The position numbers were made by a program, and so were the translations under genes. DNA of 64,000 nt from Microbacterium sp. MYb66 (GTDB lineage: Bacteria > Actinomycetota > Actinomycetes > Actinomycetales > Microbacteriaceae), in assembly GCF_002979435.1 (NCBI RefSeq), contig NZ_PCOV01000006.1:124001-188000 (forward strand). Reading direction: 5' to 3'. Positions 27,920-37,430 of the stretch are shown here, piece after piece (the first letter of the stretch is position 1; the number at the start of each line of letters is the position of its first letter). The notes under the pieces were generated by a model. It was not told the origin of the DNA and ran no database searches. It saw only the letters and a list, made by a program, of their open reading frames with translations.

Positions 27920-29992
27920 CTAGGCGTGCCCGGCACGCTCCATGGCACGGAGCTCCTTCTTGAGGTCCTGCACCTCGTCACGCAGACGCCCCGCCAGCTC
28001 GAACTTGAGCTCGGCGGCCGCCGCGAGCATCTGATCGGACAGGTCCTGGATCGTGGCCTCGAGCTGCTGCGCACCCTCGGCGGCGATCCCCGTGCGGCGG
28101 AGGTTGGGCGTCGGCGACTTGCCCTTGCCCGTCGCTCGCCCACGGCCCGACATCATCTCCGCCGTATCCGCGCCTTCCCGCGCCAGCACCTCGGTGATGT
28201 CGGCGATGCGTTTCCGGAGGGGCTGCGGATCGATGCCGTTCTCCTTGTTGTAGGCGATCTGCTTCTCTCGTCGGCGGTCGGTCTCTTCGATCGCCTTGGT
28301 CATCGAGTCGGTCATCTTGTCGGCGTACATGTGCACCTCGCCCGAGACGTTTCGGGCCGCACGGCCGATGGTCTGGATGAGGGACGTACCCGATCGCAGG
28401 AAGCCCTCCTTGTCGGCGTCGAGGATCGCGACGAGCGAGACCTCCGGAAGGTCGAGGCCTTCACGTAGGAGGTTGATGCCGACGAGAACGTCGTACACGC
28501 CGGCGCGCAGCTCGCTGAGCAGCTCGACACGGCGCAGGGTGTCGACGTCGGAGTGCAGGTATCTCACCCGCACGCCGTGCTCGCCGAGGAAGTCGGTGAG
28601 TTCCTCGGACATCTTCTTCGTGAGCGTCGTGACGAGCACGCGCTCGTCACGCTCGACGCGAAGGCGGATCTCCTCCAGCAGGTCGTCGATCTGCCCTTTC
28701 GAGGGCTTCACGACGATGTGCGGATCCACCAGCCCGGTGGGTCGGATGATCTGCTCGACGATGCCGTCCGCGATTCCCATCTCGTACTTGCCCGGAGTGG
28801 CCGACAGATAGACGGTCTGCCCGATGCGGTTCTTGAACTCGTCCCAGCGCAGCGGTCGGTTGTCCATCGCGCTCGGAAGCCGGAACCCGTGATCGACGAG
28901 TGTGCGCTTCCGAGAAGCGTCGCCCTCGTACATCGCACCGATCTGCGGCACCGTCACATGCGACTCGTCGATCACCAGGAGGAAGTCGTCGGGGAAGAAG
29001 TCGAGCAGCGTATGCGGCGGCTCCCCCGGCATGCGCCCGTCCATGTGCCGGGAGTAGTTCTCGATTCCCGAGCAGAAGCCCAGCTGCTGCAGCATCTCGA
29101 GATCGAAGGTGGTGCGCATGCGCAGACGCTGCGCCTCGAGGAGCTTGCCCTGTCGCTCGAACTCGGCGAGACGCTCTTCCAGCTCGTGCTCGATCGTCCC
29201 GATCGAGCGCTGGATGACGTCGGTGCCCGCCACATAGTGCGAGGCCGGGAAGATCGGTACCGCGTCCAGCTTCTCGATGACCTCTCCGGTGAGCGGGTGA
29301 AGCGAGTACAGTGCCTCGATCTCGTCGCCGAACAGCTCGATGCGGATGGCGTGCTCTTCGTAGACGGGGATGATCTCGATCGTGTCGCCGCGCACGCGGA
29401 AGTTGCCACGGGAGAAGTCGACGTCGTTGCGGTTGTATTGCATGGCGATGAACTGACGGATGAGCGCATCACGGTCGTACCGCTCCCCCACCTGCAGCGC
29501 CACCATGGCACGGAGGTACTCCTCCGGGGCGCCGAGTCCGTAGATGCACGACACGGTCGAGACGACGATGACGTCGCGGCGGCTGAGCAGCGAGTTCGTC
29601 GTCGAGTGCCGCAACCGCTCGACCTCGGAGTTGATCGACGAGTCCTTCTCGATGAAGGTGTCCGTCTGCGGCACGTACGCCTCAGGCTGGTAGTAGTCGT
29701 AGTAGGAGACGAAGTACTCGACCGCGTTGTTCGGCATGAGCTCACGGAACTCGTTCGCCAGCTGCGCGGCCAGGGTCTTGTTGTGCGCGAGGACGAGAGT
29801 CGGGCGCTGCACCTGCTCGACCAGCCAGGCGGTCGTCGCGGACTTACCGGTGCCGGTCGCACCGAGCAGCACGACATCGGTCTCGCCCGCGTTGATTCGC
29901 GCCGCCAGGTCGGCGATGGCCTTCGGCTGATCTCCGGCCGGCGCGTACTCGCTGATGACCTCGAAGGGGCGGACACTGCGCGTGGGTTGCAT
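27920..29992 (-). CDS. uvrB: UvrABC excinuclease subunit B
   Basis: UvrB is the helicase-like damage-verification subunit of nucleotide excision repair. The 690-residue protein has Walker A GATGTGKS, the DNA-gripping hairpin region [11 protein letters not shown], helicase motifs (for example SATPGKYE and IGRAARN) and a C-terminal UVR coiled coil that binds UvrC. I choose the ATG at 29992 ([12 protein letters not shown]) because a TACGCT -10 ends exactly 6 nt upstream, making the mRNA leaderless; GGAGG there is too close to be a ribosome site. A GTG at 30046 overlapping coaE (GTGA) is the alternative and adds 18 residues. Confidence 0.95.
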   Translation of the reverse strand: MQPTRSVRPFEVISEYAPAGDQPKAIADLAARINAGETDVVLLGATGTGKSATTAWLVEQVQRPTLVLAHNKTLAAQLANEFRELMPNNAVEYFVSYYDYYQPEAYVPQTDTFIEKDSSINSEVERLRHSTTNSLLSRRDVIVVSTVSCIYGLGAPEEYLRAMVALQVGERYDRDALIRQFIAMQYNRNDVDFSRGNFRVRGDTIEIIPVYEEHAIRIELFGDEIEALYSLHPLTGEVIEKLDAVPIFPASHYVAGTDVIQRSIGTIEHELEERLAEFERQGKLLEAQRLRMRTTFDLEMLQQLGFCSGIENYSRHMDGRMPGEPPHTLLDFFPDDFLLVIDESHVTVPQIGAMYEGDASRKRTLVDHGFRLPSAMDNRPLRWDEFKNRIGQTVYLSATPGKYEMGIADGIVEQIIRPTGLVDPHIVVKPSKGQIDDLLEEIRLRVERDERVLVTTLTKKMSEELTDFLGEHGVRVRYLHSDVDTLRRVELLSELRAGVYDVLVGINLLREGLDLPEVSLVAILDADKEGFLRSGTSLIQTIGRAARNVSGEVHMYADKMTDSMTKAIEETDRRREKQIAYNKENGIDPQPLRKRIADITEVLAREGADTAEMMSGRGRATGKGKSPTPNLRRTGIAAEGAQQLEATIQDLSDQMLAAAAELKFELAGRLRDEVQDLKKELRAMERAGHA

Positions 29993-29998
29993 ACCTCC

Positions 29999-30004
29999 AG
30001 CGTA
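29999..30004 (-). promoter_or_regulatory. -10 element of leaderless uvrB
   Basis: TACGCT ends 6 nt before the ATG at 29992; GGAGGT fills the gap. Confidence 0.5.
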
Positions 30005-30042
30005 TGCCGCCCCTCCGACATCGAGGCCGTGGCCTGAGTAGC

Positions 30043-30642
30043 TCACCGTCTGCGGATGCGCTCCCAGAGAACATCCGTCTGCTCGCGTGTCCGCTCCAGC
30101 GTGTCCGAGGTGTCGATCACGACATCGGCGATGGCCAGCCGTCTCTCATCCGACACCTGCGCATCGATCCGTTCCTGCGCCGCGCGCTCGTCCATTCCGC
30201 GCAGCTCGACGAGTCGCTGTCGACGCACGGAGGCCGGCGCATGCGCGACCACGATCAGATCCCACGGATCGTCCACCCGCGCCTCGACGAGAAGGGGCAC
30301 GTCGTAGACGACGACAGCTTCCGCGTCGTCGGTGAGAGCCGCATCGAAACGTCGCTGCGATTCCTCGCGCACCGCCGGATGCACGATCGCGTTGAGCTGG
30401 GCCAGGCGGTCGGCGTCCCCGAAGACCATCGCGCCGAGAGCCGCACGATCGAGCGCGCCGTCCGGTGTGATGACGTCGGCGCCGAAGGTCTCCGCGATCC
30501 GCGCGAGCACCGGCGAGCCGGGCGACTGCACGTCGCGCACGATCTGGTCGGCGTCGACGATCACGGCGCCGTGCTCCGCCAGACGGCGGGCGATGGTCGA
30601 CTTCCCGGATGCGATGCCGCCGGTGAGCGCGATGAGGGGCAT
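30043..30642 (-). CDS. coaE: Dephospho-CoA kinase
   Basis: This enzyme phosphorylates dephospho-CoA in the last step of coenzyme A synthesis. The 199-residue P-loop kinase starts [21 protein letters not shown] (Walker A about 8-16) and has the lid region and the DVPLL motif near residue 94. TAGACT ends 6 nt before the ATG, so its mRNA is predicted to be leaderless. The coaE-uvrB order is common in actinobacteria. Confidence 0.96.
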   Translation of the reverse strand: MPLIALTGGIASGKSTIARRLAEHGAVIVDADQIVRDVQSPGSPVLARIAETFGADVITPDGALDRAALGAMVFGDADRLAQLNAIVHPAVREESQRRFDAALTDDAEAVVVYDVPLLVEARVDDPWDLIVVAHAPASVRRQRLVELRGMDERAAQERIDAQVSDERRLAIADVVIDTSDTLERTREQTDVLWERIRRR

Positions 30643-30648
30643 GCCGCA

Positions 30649-30654
30649 AGTCTA
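30649..30654 (-). promoter_or_regulatory. -10 element of leaderless coaE
   Basis: TAGACT lies 6 nt before the coaE ATG, in the 32-bp gap after the CoA-binding protein gene. Confidence 0.6.
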
Positions 30655-30674
30655 GGGTTCGCGGTCGGCGTCCC

Positions 30675-31253
30675 TCATCGCGCCAGCAGCTGACGCCGCG
30701 AGCTGATCACGCCGGTGTCGAAGCCGGCGAGGTGCAGACCTCCGTGGAACCGGGCGTGCTCGATCTTGATGCAGCGATCCATGACCACCGACAGACCGGC
30801 CGCTTCCGCGATCGCCGCCGCCTCCTCGTTCCACGAGCCGAGCTGAAGCCAGAGCGTCTGCGCTCCCGCGTCGACGGCCTCCTGCGCGACGCCGGGCAGG
30901 TCGTCATGACGGCGGAACACATCCACGATGTCCGGCACCACGGGCAGATCGCTCAGCGAAGCGTAGACGGGCTGCCCGAGGATCTCCGTCTCGCGCGGGT
31001 TCACGAGATACACGTCGTACGCCGTGCTGGAGAGAAGGTACGTCGCCACGAAGAACGACGCCCGTGCGGGGTTGTTCGACGCCCCCACGATCGCGATCGA
31101 CTTCGCGCGGCGCAGCAGAGCGAAGCGCTCCTGCTGCGTCGGCCCCACCCATGCGCGCGCTGCTGCGACGGGCGCCGAGCCGGGCAGCGCGCACGCCGGG
31201 GCATCCGTCGCAGCGGGCAGCGCGCATGCGTCGCCCGAGATCGTCGTGCTCAT
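30675..31253 (-). CDS. CoA-binding (YccU-type) protein
   Basis: This 192-residue protein has a single Rossmann domain of the CoA_binding_2 type: KSIAIVGASNNPARASFF (about 50-67) with the turn LVNPRETEILG and the region VDVFRRHDDLP. A flexible N-terminal segment of about 45 residues contains two cysteines and Ala/Pro repeats. Proteins of this family bind CoA, but the physiological role is not established. It is the last gene of the sulfur operon, overlapping the sulfhydrylase gene by 4 bp, so it may respond to the acyl-CoA made by the synthetase encoded two genes upstream. Confidence 0.85.
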   Translation of the reverse strand: MSTTISGDACALPAATDAPACALPGSAPVAAARAWVGPTQQERFALLRRAKSIAIVGASNNPARASFFVATYLLSSTAYDVYLVNPRETEILGQPVYASLSDLPVVPDIVDVFRRHDDLPGVAQEAVDAGAQTLWLQLGSWNEEAAAIAEAAGLSVVMDRCIKIEHARFHGGLHLAGFDTGVISSRRQLLAR

Positions 31254-32554
31254 CGGTTCGCTCCTGTCGCGGTCGTGAGAGCCTGATCGAGGTCCCAGAT
31301 GATGTCGTCGGCGTCTTCGAGACCGACGGAGATGCGGATCAGGTCCGCACGCACACCGGCCGCGACCAGCTGCTCCTCGGTCAGCTGACGGTGAGTCGTG
31401 GACGCGGGGTGGATGACGAGAGTGCGGGCGTCGCCGATGTTCGCGAGATGCGAGGCGAGCTGCAGGTTCTCGATCAGCGTCTCCCCCGCGGCACGGCCGT
31501 CCTCCGCGGCGACACCGAACGCGAACACCGAGCCGGGCCCGAGCGGCAGGTACTTGGCTGCGCGCTCATGGTGCGGGTGCCCCTCGAGCCCCGCCCACGT
31601 GACGTAGGCCACGCGCGGGTCGGAGGCGAGCCAGTCGGCGACGACGCGGGCGTTCGCGAGGTGCGCGTCGATGCGCTGGGGAAGCGTCTCGATGCCCTGA
31701 AGCAGGTTGAACGCCGACTGCGGGCTGAGCGCCGGGCCGATGTCGCGCAACTGCTCGGAGCGGAGCTTGGTCAGGAATCCGTACTCGCCGAAGTTGTCCC
31801 ACCACTTGATGCCGCCGTACGACTCGACCGGTTCGGTCATCTGCGGGAACTTGCCGTTCCCCCAATCGAACGTCCCCTTCTCGATGACGACGCCGCCGAG
31901 TGTCGTGCCGTGCCCTCCGAGGAACTTCGTCACGGAGTGGATCACGATGTCGGCGCCGTGCTCGAGCGGGCGCGCGAGGTACGGCGTGGCGAGCGTCGCG
32001 TCCACCACGAGGGGCACGCCGGCCTCGTGTGCGACTGCGGCGAGGCCCTCGATGTCGGCGATCTCGCCCGAGGGGTTGCCGATCATCTCGACGTAGACGA
32101 CCTTCGTCTCGGGACGGATCGCGGCGGCGAAGTCGGCCGGGTCGGTCGATGCGACGAATGTGGTCTCGACGCCGAATCGACGCAGCGTGACGTCGAGCTG
32201 CGTCACCGTCCCGCCGTAGAGCTGTGCGGCGGCGACGACGTGATCGCCCGCTCCGACGAGAGCTGCGAACGTGATGAACTCCGCGCTCATGCCCGAAGCG
32301 GTGGCGACCGCACCGATGCCGCCTTCGAGAGACGCCAGTCGCTCCTCGAGAGCCGCGACCGTGGGGTTGCCGATGCGGGAGTAGATGTTGCCGTACTTCT
32401 GCAGTGCGAACAGGTTCCCGGCATCCGCCGCGTCATCGAACACGAACGAGGTGGTCTGGTAGATCGGCACGGCTCTGGCACCGGTCGAGGCGTCCGGAGT
32501 CCCGCCGGCGTGCAGGGCTCTGGTGCGAAACCCGAAGCGATGTTCTTCCGTCAT
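31250..32554 (-). CDS. metY: O-acetylhomoserine sulfhydrylase
   Basis: This pyridoxal-phosphate enzyme joins O-acetylhomoserine with sulfide to give homocysteine. The 434-residue protein belongs to the Cys/Met-metabolism fold-type I family; SVTKFLGGHG carries the cofactor lysine (near residue 211) and YSRIGNPT the conserved phosphate-binding region. Length and the FGFRTRALHAG start match O-acetylhomoserine aminocarboxypropyltransferases better than shorter cystathionine synthases. It overlaps the acetyl-CoA synthetase gene by 4 bp and the CoA-binding gene by 4 bp. Confidence 0.92.
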   Translation of the reverse strand: MTEEHRFGFRTRALHAGGTPDASTGARAVPIYQTTSFVFDDAADAGNLFALQKYGNIYSRIGNPTVAALEERLASLEGGIGAVATASGMSAEFITFAALVGAGDHVVAAAQLYGGTVTQLDVTLRRFGVETTFVASTDPADFAAAIRPETKVVYVEMIGNPSGEIADIEGLAAVAHEAGVPLVVDATLATPYLARPLEHGADIVIHSVTKFLGGHGTTLGGVVIEKGTFDWGNGKFPQMTEPVESYGGIKWWDNFGEYGFLTKLRSEQLRDIGPALSPQSAFNLLQGIETLPQRIDAHLANARVVADWLASDPRVAYVTWAGLEGHPHHERAAKYLPLGPGSVFAFGVAAEDGRAAGETLIENLQLASHLANIGDARTLVIHPASTTHRQLTEEQLVAAGVRADLIRISVGLEDADDIIWDLDQALTTATGANR

Positions 32555-34560
32555 GATGTCCTCAGTTCAGCGGCGGCGAGCACGTCGGCGATGTCGTCGA
32601 CGGCCCAGGGGTTCTGCAGTGAAGTCGTGTCCCCGAGCGGCTGGGGATCGCGGCCGGCTCTGCGATCCTGCTCGGCCTCCCACAACTGTGCCAGGAGTCG
32701 GCGCATGATCTTGCCCGACCGGGTCTTCGGCAGGTCCGGCACGATCACGATGTGCTTCGGCTTCGCGACCGGCCCGATCGACTGCGCGACCTGAGCACGC
32801 AATGCGGCCGGGGCCACCTCGGCCTGGCCGGACGACGTGACGAACGCGACGACGGCCTGTCCGGTGACGGGATCGGAGACTCCGGCGGAACCCGCTTCGC
32901 CCACGGTGTCGTGGGCGACGAGAGCGGACTCGATCTCGATCGTGGAGAGTCGGTGCCCGGAGACGTTCACGACGTCGTCGAGTCGACCGAGGATCCAGAT
33001 GTAGCCGTCGGCATCCCGTGTGGCACCGTCGCCAGCCACGTAGAAGCCTCCGAAGTCGCCGCGACCGGTATATGCGGACCAGTAGGCGTCGCGATAGCGG
33101 GCCGGGTTCCCCCAGACCGTTCGCGCCATTCCCGGCCAGGGACGCCGGACGACGAGCGTTCCAGAACGACCGGGTTCGACCTCGCGCCCCTCCTCGTCCA
33201 CCACCGCGGCGTCGATCCCCGGCAGTGGCACCGATGCCGACCCCGGTTTGAGGGTCGTGACGCCCGGCAGCGGGGCGATCATCGCGGCACCGGTCTCGGA
33301 CTGCCACCAGGTGTCGATCACGGGAAGTTCATCGCGGCCGAAGTTCCGACGGAACCACACCCAGGCCTCGGGGTTGATCGCCTCGCCGACCGTGCCGAGC
33401 AGCCGAAGGGTCGAGAGATCATGGCCGGCCGGGATCCCGGTCCCGAACCACGTCATGAAGGTGCGGATCAGGGTGGGCGCCGTGTAGTAGACGGTCACTC
33501 CGTAGCGCTCGATGATCTCGAGGTGCCGCTCCCGGTGCGGTGAATCCGGCGTCCCCTCGTAGATCACCTGCGTCAGCCCATTCGACAGCGGCCCGTAGAT
33601 CTCGTACGTGTGCGCGGTCACCCACGCGAGGTCCGCGGTGCACCAGTGCACGTCGTCCGGCTTCGCGTCGAAATGCGCCCAGTGCGCCCAGCTCGCCTGC
33701 GCGAGGTAGCCGCCCGAGGTGTGCACGAGTCCTTTCGGCTTCCCCGTCGTGCCCGACGTGTAGATGATGAACAGCGGATGCTCGGCGTCGAACGCCGACG
33801 CGTCGTGCACGGGAGATGCGGTGTCGACGACGTCGTGCCACCACACGTCGCGGCCTTCGGTCCACGGAACTTCCTGACCGGTGCGGCGCAGGACGAGCAC
33901 ATGCTGCAGCTGCGGAAGGTCCTGGGCGGCGACGTCGGCAGTCGGCTTGACCACGGTGGCGGTCCCCCGTCGGTACTGGCCGTCGCTGGTGACGAGCAGC
34001 TTCGCACCGGTGTCCTCGAGACGGAATCGCACGGCCTCGGCCGAAAAGCCCCCGAACACGAGGGAATGCACGGCTCCCACTCGCGCGCAGGCGAGCGTGA
34101 TCACGATCGTCTCCACGAGAACCGGGAGGTAGATCACCACACGATCCCCCGCCTCGATACCCAGCGCGGTGAGGGCGTTCGCGGCGCGGGAGACGCGTCG
34201 CTGCAGGTCTGCGTAGGATACGGAGACGCGATCACCCGGCTCCCCCTCGAAGTGCAGCGCGACCTTTTCACCGCGTCCGGCCTCGACATGGCGGTCCACG
34301 CAGTTGACCGCGACGTTGAGCGTGCCGCCCACGAACCAGCGCGCCGCAGGAATCGCGCCGTCGGTCGGCGGTTCCCACTCATGAGCGGTGTGCCACGGGT
34401 CGACCCACTCGAGACGGCGCGCAGCGTCCTCCCAGAACGCGACCGGATCCGCCGCGGCCCGAGCATATGCCTCGGCGGTCACGTTCGCGTCGACGAATCC
34501 GGCGGGAGGGCCATAGACCCTCGACTCCTGCAATCGGGCCTCGGTCACGCTCACACCCAT
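32551..34560 (-). CDS. Acetyl-CoA synthetase (AMP-forming acyl-CoA ligase)
   Basis: This 669-residue enzyme activates acetate, or a similar short acid, to acyl-CoA through an acyl-AMP. The adenylation motif is YTSGTTGKPKGLVHT, followed by TADLAWVTAHTYEIYGPL, DTWWQSETG and the hinge WILGRLDDVVNVSGHR. The lysine whose acetylation switches such enzymes off lies in PKTRSGKIMRRLL. The start is ATG 34560 or GTG 34554; the latter overlaps the permease stop as GTGA. Placing an acetyl-CoA synthetase inside a sulfonate-import operon, in front of O-acetylhomoserine sulfhydrylase, is unusual. A substrate other than acetate, such as a sulfur-containing acid, cannot be excluded. Confidence 0.9.
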   Translation of the reverse strand: MGVSVTEARLQESRVYGPPAGFVDANVTAEAYARAAADPVAFWEDAARRLEWVDPWHTAHEWEPPTDGAIPAARWFVGGTLNVAVNCVDRHVEAGRGEKVALHFEGEPGDRVSVSYADLQRRVSRAANALTALGIEAGDRVVIYLPVLVETIVITLACARVGAVHSLVFGGFSAEAVRFRLEDTGAKLLVTSDGQYRRGTATVVKPTADVAAQDLPQLQHVLVLRRTGQEVPWTEGRDVWWHDVVDTASPVHDASAFDAEHPLFIIYTSGTTGKPKGLVHTSGGYLAQASWAHWAHFDAKPDDVHWCTADLAWVTAHTYEIYGPLSNGLTQVIYEGTPDSPHRERHLEIIERYGVTVYYTAPTLIRTFMTWFGTGIPAGHDLSTLRLLGTVGEAINPEAWVWFRRNFGRDELPVIDTWWQSETGAAMIAPLPGVTTLKPGSASVPLPGIDAAVVDEEGREVEPGRSGTLVVRRPWPGMARTVWGNPARYRDAYWSAYTGRGDFGGFYVAGDGATRDADGYIWILGRLDDVVNVSGHRLSTIEIESALVAHDTVGEAGSAGVSDPVTGQAVVAFVTSSGQAEVAPAALRAQVAQSIGPVAKPKHIVIVPDLPKTRSGKIMRRLLAQLWEAEQDRRAGRDPQPLGDTTSLQNPWAVDDIADVLAAAELRTS

Positions 34561-35411
34561 CGACGGAGCAGGTACTTCTCCACCAGCACCAGGACGCCGT
34601 TGGTGAGCGTCCCCAGAAGAGCCAGCAGCACGATGGAGAGCAGGATGCGATCGACACGACCGCTGTTCTGCGAGTCCGTCAGCAGGAAGCCGAGGCCCAT
34701 GGAGGAGGCGATGAGCTCGGCGGCGACCAGGAACAGCCAGGCCTGTGCGAGCGCGAGGCGGAGACCGGAGACGACCGACGGCACGACGGCAGGCAGCTGC
34801 ACGATCCGGAACAGCGACCAGCCGCGCAGGCTGAACGAGCGTCCTGCCTCGACAAGCTGCGGGTCGACGTGGCGAAGCGCCGAGGCGACGGTCGTGTAGA
34901 CGGGGAAGAACGCACCGATCGCGATCAGCGTGACCTTCGACTCCTCGCCGATCTGCATCCACAGGATCAGGAGCGGCACCCAGGCGAGCGAAGGCACGGC
35001 ACGGAGCGCGGCGAGCGTCGGGCTGAGGAGCACATCACCCAGCCGGGAGAGCCCGACCAGTCCGGCAGCAGCGAGCCCGATGACCGAGCCGATCGCGAAC
35101 CCGAGCAGCACGCGCTGCACCGAGATGGCGATGTGGGTCCACAGCTCCCCGCGCTCGGCGAGTTCGACTCCGGCGGTGAAGACGGAGGCCGGTGTGGGCA
35201 GGCGGTAGGGCGGGACGAGTCCGCTCGTCGTGACGAACTGCCAGGCGATCAGGATGACGGCCGGGAGCAGCAAGCCGGCGAGGATCCGCACCGCGGGCCG
35301 ATCCCACGCCCGCCGAGCACCGGCATCCGGGCGACGATACTCCCCTTTGGCGAAGTCGAGCGCGTCCCGCGAATCCGCGGGGGCGATCACTCGCTGCTCG
35401 AAATCGGTCAC
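34551..35411 (-). CDS. ssuC: ABC transporter permease, sulfonate/taurine type
   Basis: This 286-residue inner-membrane subunit of the SsuC/TauC family has six predicted helices and the cytoplasmic EAA-type loop EAGRSFSLRGWSLFRIVQLP that docks on the ATPase. It forms an importer with the lipoprotein and ATPase encoded just upstream, joined by 4-bp overlaps. Aliphatic sulfonates or taurine are the family substrates; the exact compound is not determinable. Confidence 0.88.
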   Translation of the reverse strand: MTDFEQRVIAPADSRDALDFAKGEYRRPDAGARRAWDRPAVRILAGLLLPAVILIAWQFVTTSGLVPPYRLPTPASVFTAGVELAERGELWTHIAISVQRVLLGFAIGSVIGLAAAGLVGLSRLGDVLLSPTLAALRAVPSLAWVPLLILWMQIGEESKVTLIAIGAFFPVYTTVASALRHVDPQLVEAGRSFSLRGWSLFRIVQLPAVVPSVVSGLRLALAQAWLFLVAAELIASSMGLGFLLTDSQNSGRVDRILLSIVLLALLGTLTNGVLVLVEKYLLRRWV

Positions 35412-36448
35412 TCGCCGCCGGCCGCCTTCTTCGCGAACGTGTCGTTCACGATCGAGGACAGTGCCTTGTCGACGGAGTCCTTGCCGCCCTGCACATCACC
35501 GGACTCGACCAGCACGGGAGCGATCTTCTCGAGCACGGCGATCTGGTCGTCGCCGGGGATGCCGCTCACGTCGAGGTTGGAGCGCTCCTGGATCACCGTG
35601 GTGGCGACGTCGATGTCGATTCCGGCGACCTCGGCGAGAAGGGCGGCGGTCTCCTCAGGGTTCTCGAGGGCCCATTCGCGGGCCTCCTCGTAGGCGTCGA
35701 CCACGGCCTGCGCGAGGTCGGCGTGGTTCGTGATGAAGTCCTCCGTGGCGTTGAGGAACCCGTAGGTGTTGAAGTCCACGTTGCGGTAGATGAGCTTGTC
35801 GCCCGACTCGACCTCGGCCGCAGCCATGATCGGGTCGAGGCCTGCCCAGGCATCCACGGAGCCGCCGTCCAGCGCGGAACGACCGTCGGCGTGCTGCAGG
35901 TTCTGCACCTCGACGTCGGAGAGGGACAGTCCGCCCTCTTCGAGCGCCTGGAGCAGGAAGAAGTACGGGTCGGTGCCCTTGGTGGCTGCCACCGATGCGC
36001 CCTTGAGGTCTTCGACCGAGGTGATATCGCTATCCGGTCCGACGACGATCGCCGCCCACTCCGGCTGGGAGAAGATGTCGATGACCTGGATCGGCGAGCC
36101 GTTCGCACGGGCGAGCAGAGCGGCGGAACCCGCCGTCGATCCGACGTCGACGGATCCGGAGCGCAGCAGCTCGTTGGCCTTGTTCGACCCGGCGGACTGC
36201 ACCCACTCCACCGTGACGTCGTCCCCGAGGATGTCTTCGAGGATGCCCTGATCGCGGATCACGAGGCTCAGCGGGTTGTACGTCGCGAAGTCGATCGACA
36301 GAGTGTCGGAGGACCATTCGGTCGTGCCGGGGGTGCTCTCGGTATCGGTGGCCGCGGCGTTCTCTCCGGCGACGCAGCCGGTCGCGACGAGCATCATCGT
36401 CCCGGCGATCGCGATCGCAGGGATGATTCGGCGGGTGGTGATGCTCAT
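35408..36448 (-). CDS. ssuA: ABC transporter substrate-binding lipoprotein, sulfonate type
   Basis: This 346-residue periplasmic-type binding protein has a lipoprotein signal (RRIIPAIAIAGTMMLVATGC, lipid-modified Cys25) and an SsuA/NMT1-like fold: FATYNPLSLVIRDQGILED at the start of the mature domain, VEWVQSAGSNKANELLRSG and the hinge GASVAATKGTDPYFFL. It should deliver a sulfonate-like ligand to the permease. It overlaps its ATPase gene and permease gene by 4 bp each. Confidence 0.9.
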   Translation of the reverse strand: MSITTRRIIPAIAIAGTMMLVATGCVAGENAAATDTESTPGTTEWSSDTLSIDFATYNPLSLVIRDQGILEDILGDDVTVEWVQSAGSNKANELLRSGSVDVGSTAGSAALLARANGSPIQVIDIFSQPEWAAIVVGPDSDITSVEDLKGASVAATKGTDPYFFLLQALEEGGLSLSDVEVQNLQHADGRSALDGGSVDAWAGLDPIMAAAEVESGDKLIYRNVDFNTYGFLNATEDFITNHADLAQAVVDAYEEAREWALENPEETAALLAEVAGIDIDVATTVIQERSNLDVSGIPGDDQIAVLEKIAPVLVESGDVQGGKDSVDKALSSIVNDTFAKKAAGGE

Positions 36449-37287
36449 CGGGTCTCCTCGGTGATGCGGTGGTGGGTGTCGACGCCGAGACCTTCGAGAA
36501 GGTCGGCGCGCAGGTCGGCGAGCCCGCGATCGGCGCGGTCTCGAGGGCGGATGCCCGGCACGACGACCGTGCGGGCGATCGAGGTCTCTTCACCACGGGC
36601 GAGCGTGCGCAGCAGCAGCACGCGGTCGGCGAGGTACAGGGCCTCTTCGACGTCGTGGGTGACGAGGAGGATCGTGGTGGGCTCGGCCGCATGGATCTTC
36701 AGGAGCAGATCGTGCATGCGCAACCGGGTGAGGGCGTCGAGAGCGCCGAACGGCTCATCGAGGAGCAGCACACCGGGGTTTCGAGCGAGGGCTCTGGCGA
36801 GTGAGGCGCGCTGCGCCATGCCGCCGGACACCTCGCTCGGGCGCTGGTCGGCCGCGTGCTCGAGTCCGACCAGGTGCAGCAGCTCTGCCACCCGCTCGCG
36901 TCCGGCGCGGCGGGCGGTGCCGCGCGGCAGTCCGAGCTCGATGTTCTGTGCGATCGTGCGCCACGGCAGCAGCCGGGGTTCCTGGAATGCGACGGCCGTG
37001 CGCTCGTCGACGTCGGCGACGTGGGTGTCATCGAGGCGGATGCTGCCGCGCGTGGGCGCATCCAATCCGCCGACGAGGCGGAGGAGAGTCGACTTGCCAC
37101 AGCCGGACGGACCCACGATGGCGACGATCTCACCGGCGGCGACGGCGAGATCGACTCCGCGCAGCACGTCGCGCCGGCCCTGCGCCAGGGGGAACGACCG
37201 GTCGATGCCGTCCAGCCGGACGGACTGTGCGGTCTCCGCCGAGGCCGGGGCGTGAGCCGTGCGCGGCGCGGGCAGGAGAGCGGTCAT
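36445..37287 (-). CDS. ssuB: ABC transporter ATP-binding protein, sulfonate type
   Basis: This 280-residue ATPase energises the sulfonate importer. Walker A is GPSGCGKSTLLRL, the Q loop is in AFQEPRLLPWRT, the signature is VSGGMAQRASLARAL and Walker B is VLLLDEPFGALD; the pattern matches SsuB/TauB. It is first in a six-gene run (ATPase, binding protein, permease, acyl-CoA synthetase, sulfhydrylase, CoA-binding protein), every junction overlapping. The ATG has no good Shine-Dalgarno. An inverted repeat 28 bp upstream is a candidate operator. Confidence 0.9.
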   Translation of the reverse strand: MTALLPAPRTAHAPASAETAQSVRLDGIDRSFPLAQGRRDVLRGVDLAVAAGEIVAIVGPSGCGKSTLLRLVGGLDAPTRGSIRLDDTHVADVDERTAVAFQEPRLLPWRTIAQNIELGLPRGTARRAGRERVAELLHLVGLEHAADQRPSEVSGGMAQRASLARALARNPGVLLLDEPFGALDALTRLRMHDLLLKIHAAEPTTILLVTHDVEEALYLADRVLLLRTLARGEETSIARTVVVPGIRPRDRADRGLADLRADLLEGLGVDTHHRITEETR

Positions 37288-37315
37288 ACGCCCATGCTGG
37301 CCGAAGGGGTCGATT

Positions 37316-37335
37316 GTTACGAATGGGGTCGTAAC
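37316..37335. promoter_or_regulatory. Inverted repeat GTTACGA-N6-TCGTAAC upstream of the sulfur operon
   Basis: A perfect 7-bp inverted repeat with 6-bp spacing lies 28-48 bp upstream of the ATPase start codon. On the minus strand its proximal arm contains TAACAA, which may serve as the -10. A repressor or activator site for sulfur control is likely; the regulator is not encoded nearby. Confidence 0.55.
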
Positions 37336-37373
37336 GTTGCGTCACGCACTGTTTTCCTTTCGCCGGGGCATGC

Positions 37374-37420
37374 GAAACGGGCCGCCACACCCGCCCGAAG
37401 GCGAGGTGACGACCCGTTTC
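37374..37420 (-). terminator. Terminator after rpsA
   Basis: GAAACGGG and CCCGTTTC enclose a further GC-rich hairpin (CGCC-ttcg-GGCG), 10 bp beyond the rpsA stop codon. Confidence 0.65.
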
Positions 37421-37430
37421 AGAGTGCTGC

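Noticed and set aside
29993..30046. An 18-residue longer UvrB starting at a GTG that overlaps the coaE stop
   Set aside because: UvrB proteins normally begin near [12 protein letters not shown], and a -10 element ends 6 nt before that ATG. The longer form is kept only as an alternative.
34561..34962. A 134-residue upstream extension of the acetyl-CoA synthetase frame
   Set aside because: It lies inside the ssuC gene in another frame and is Arg-rich shadow sequence; the enzyme domain begins after MGVSVTEARL.
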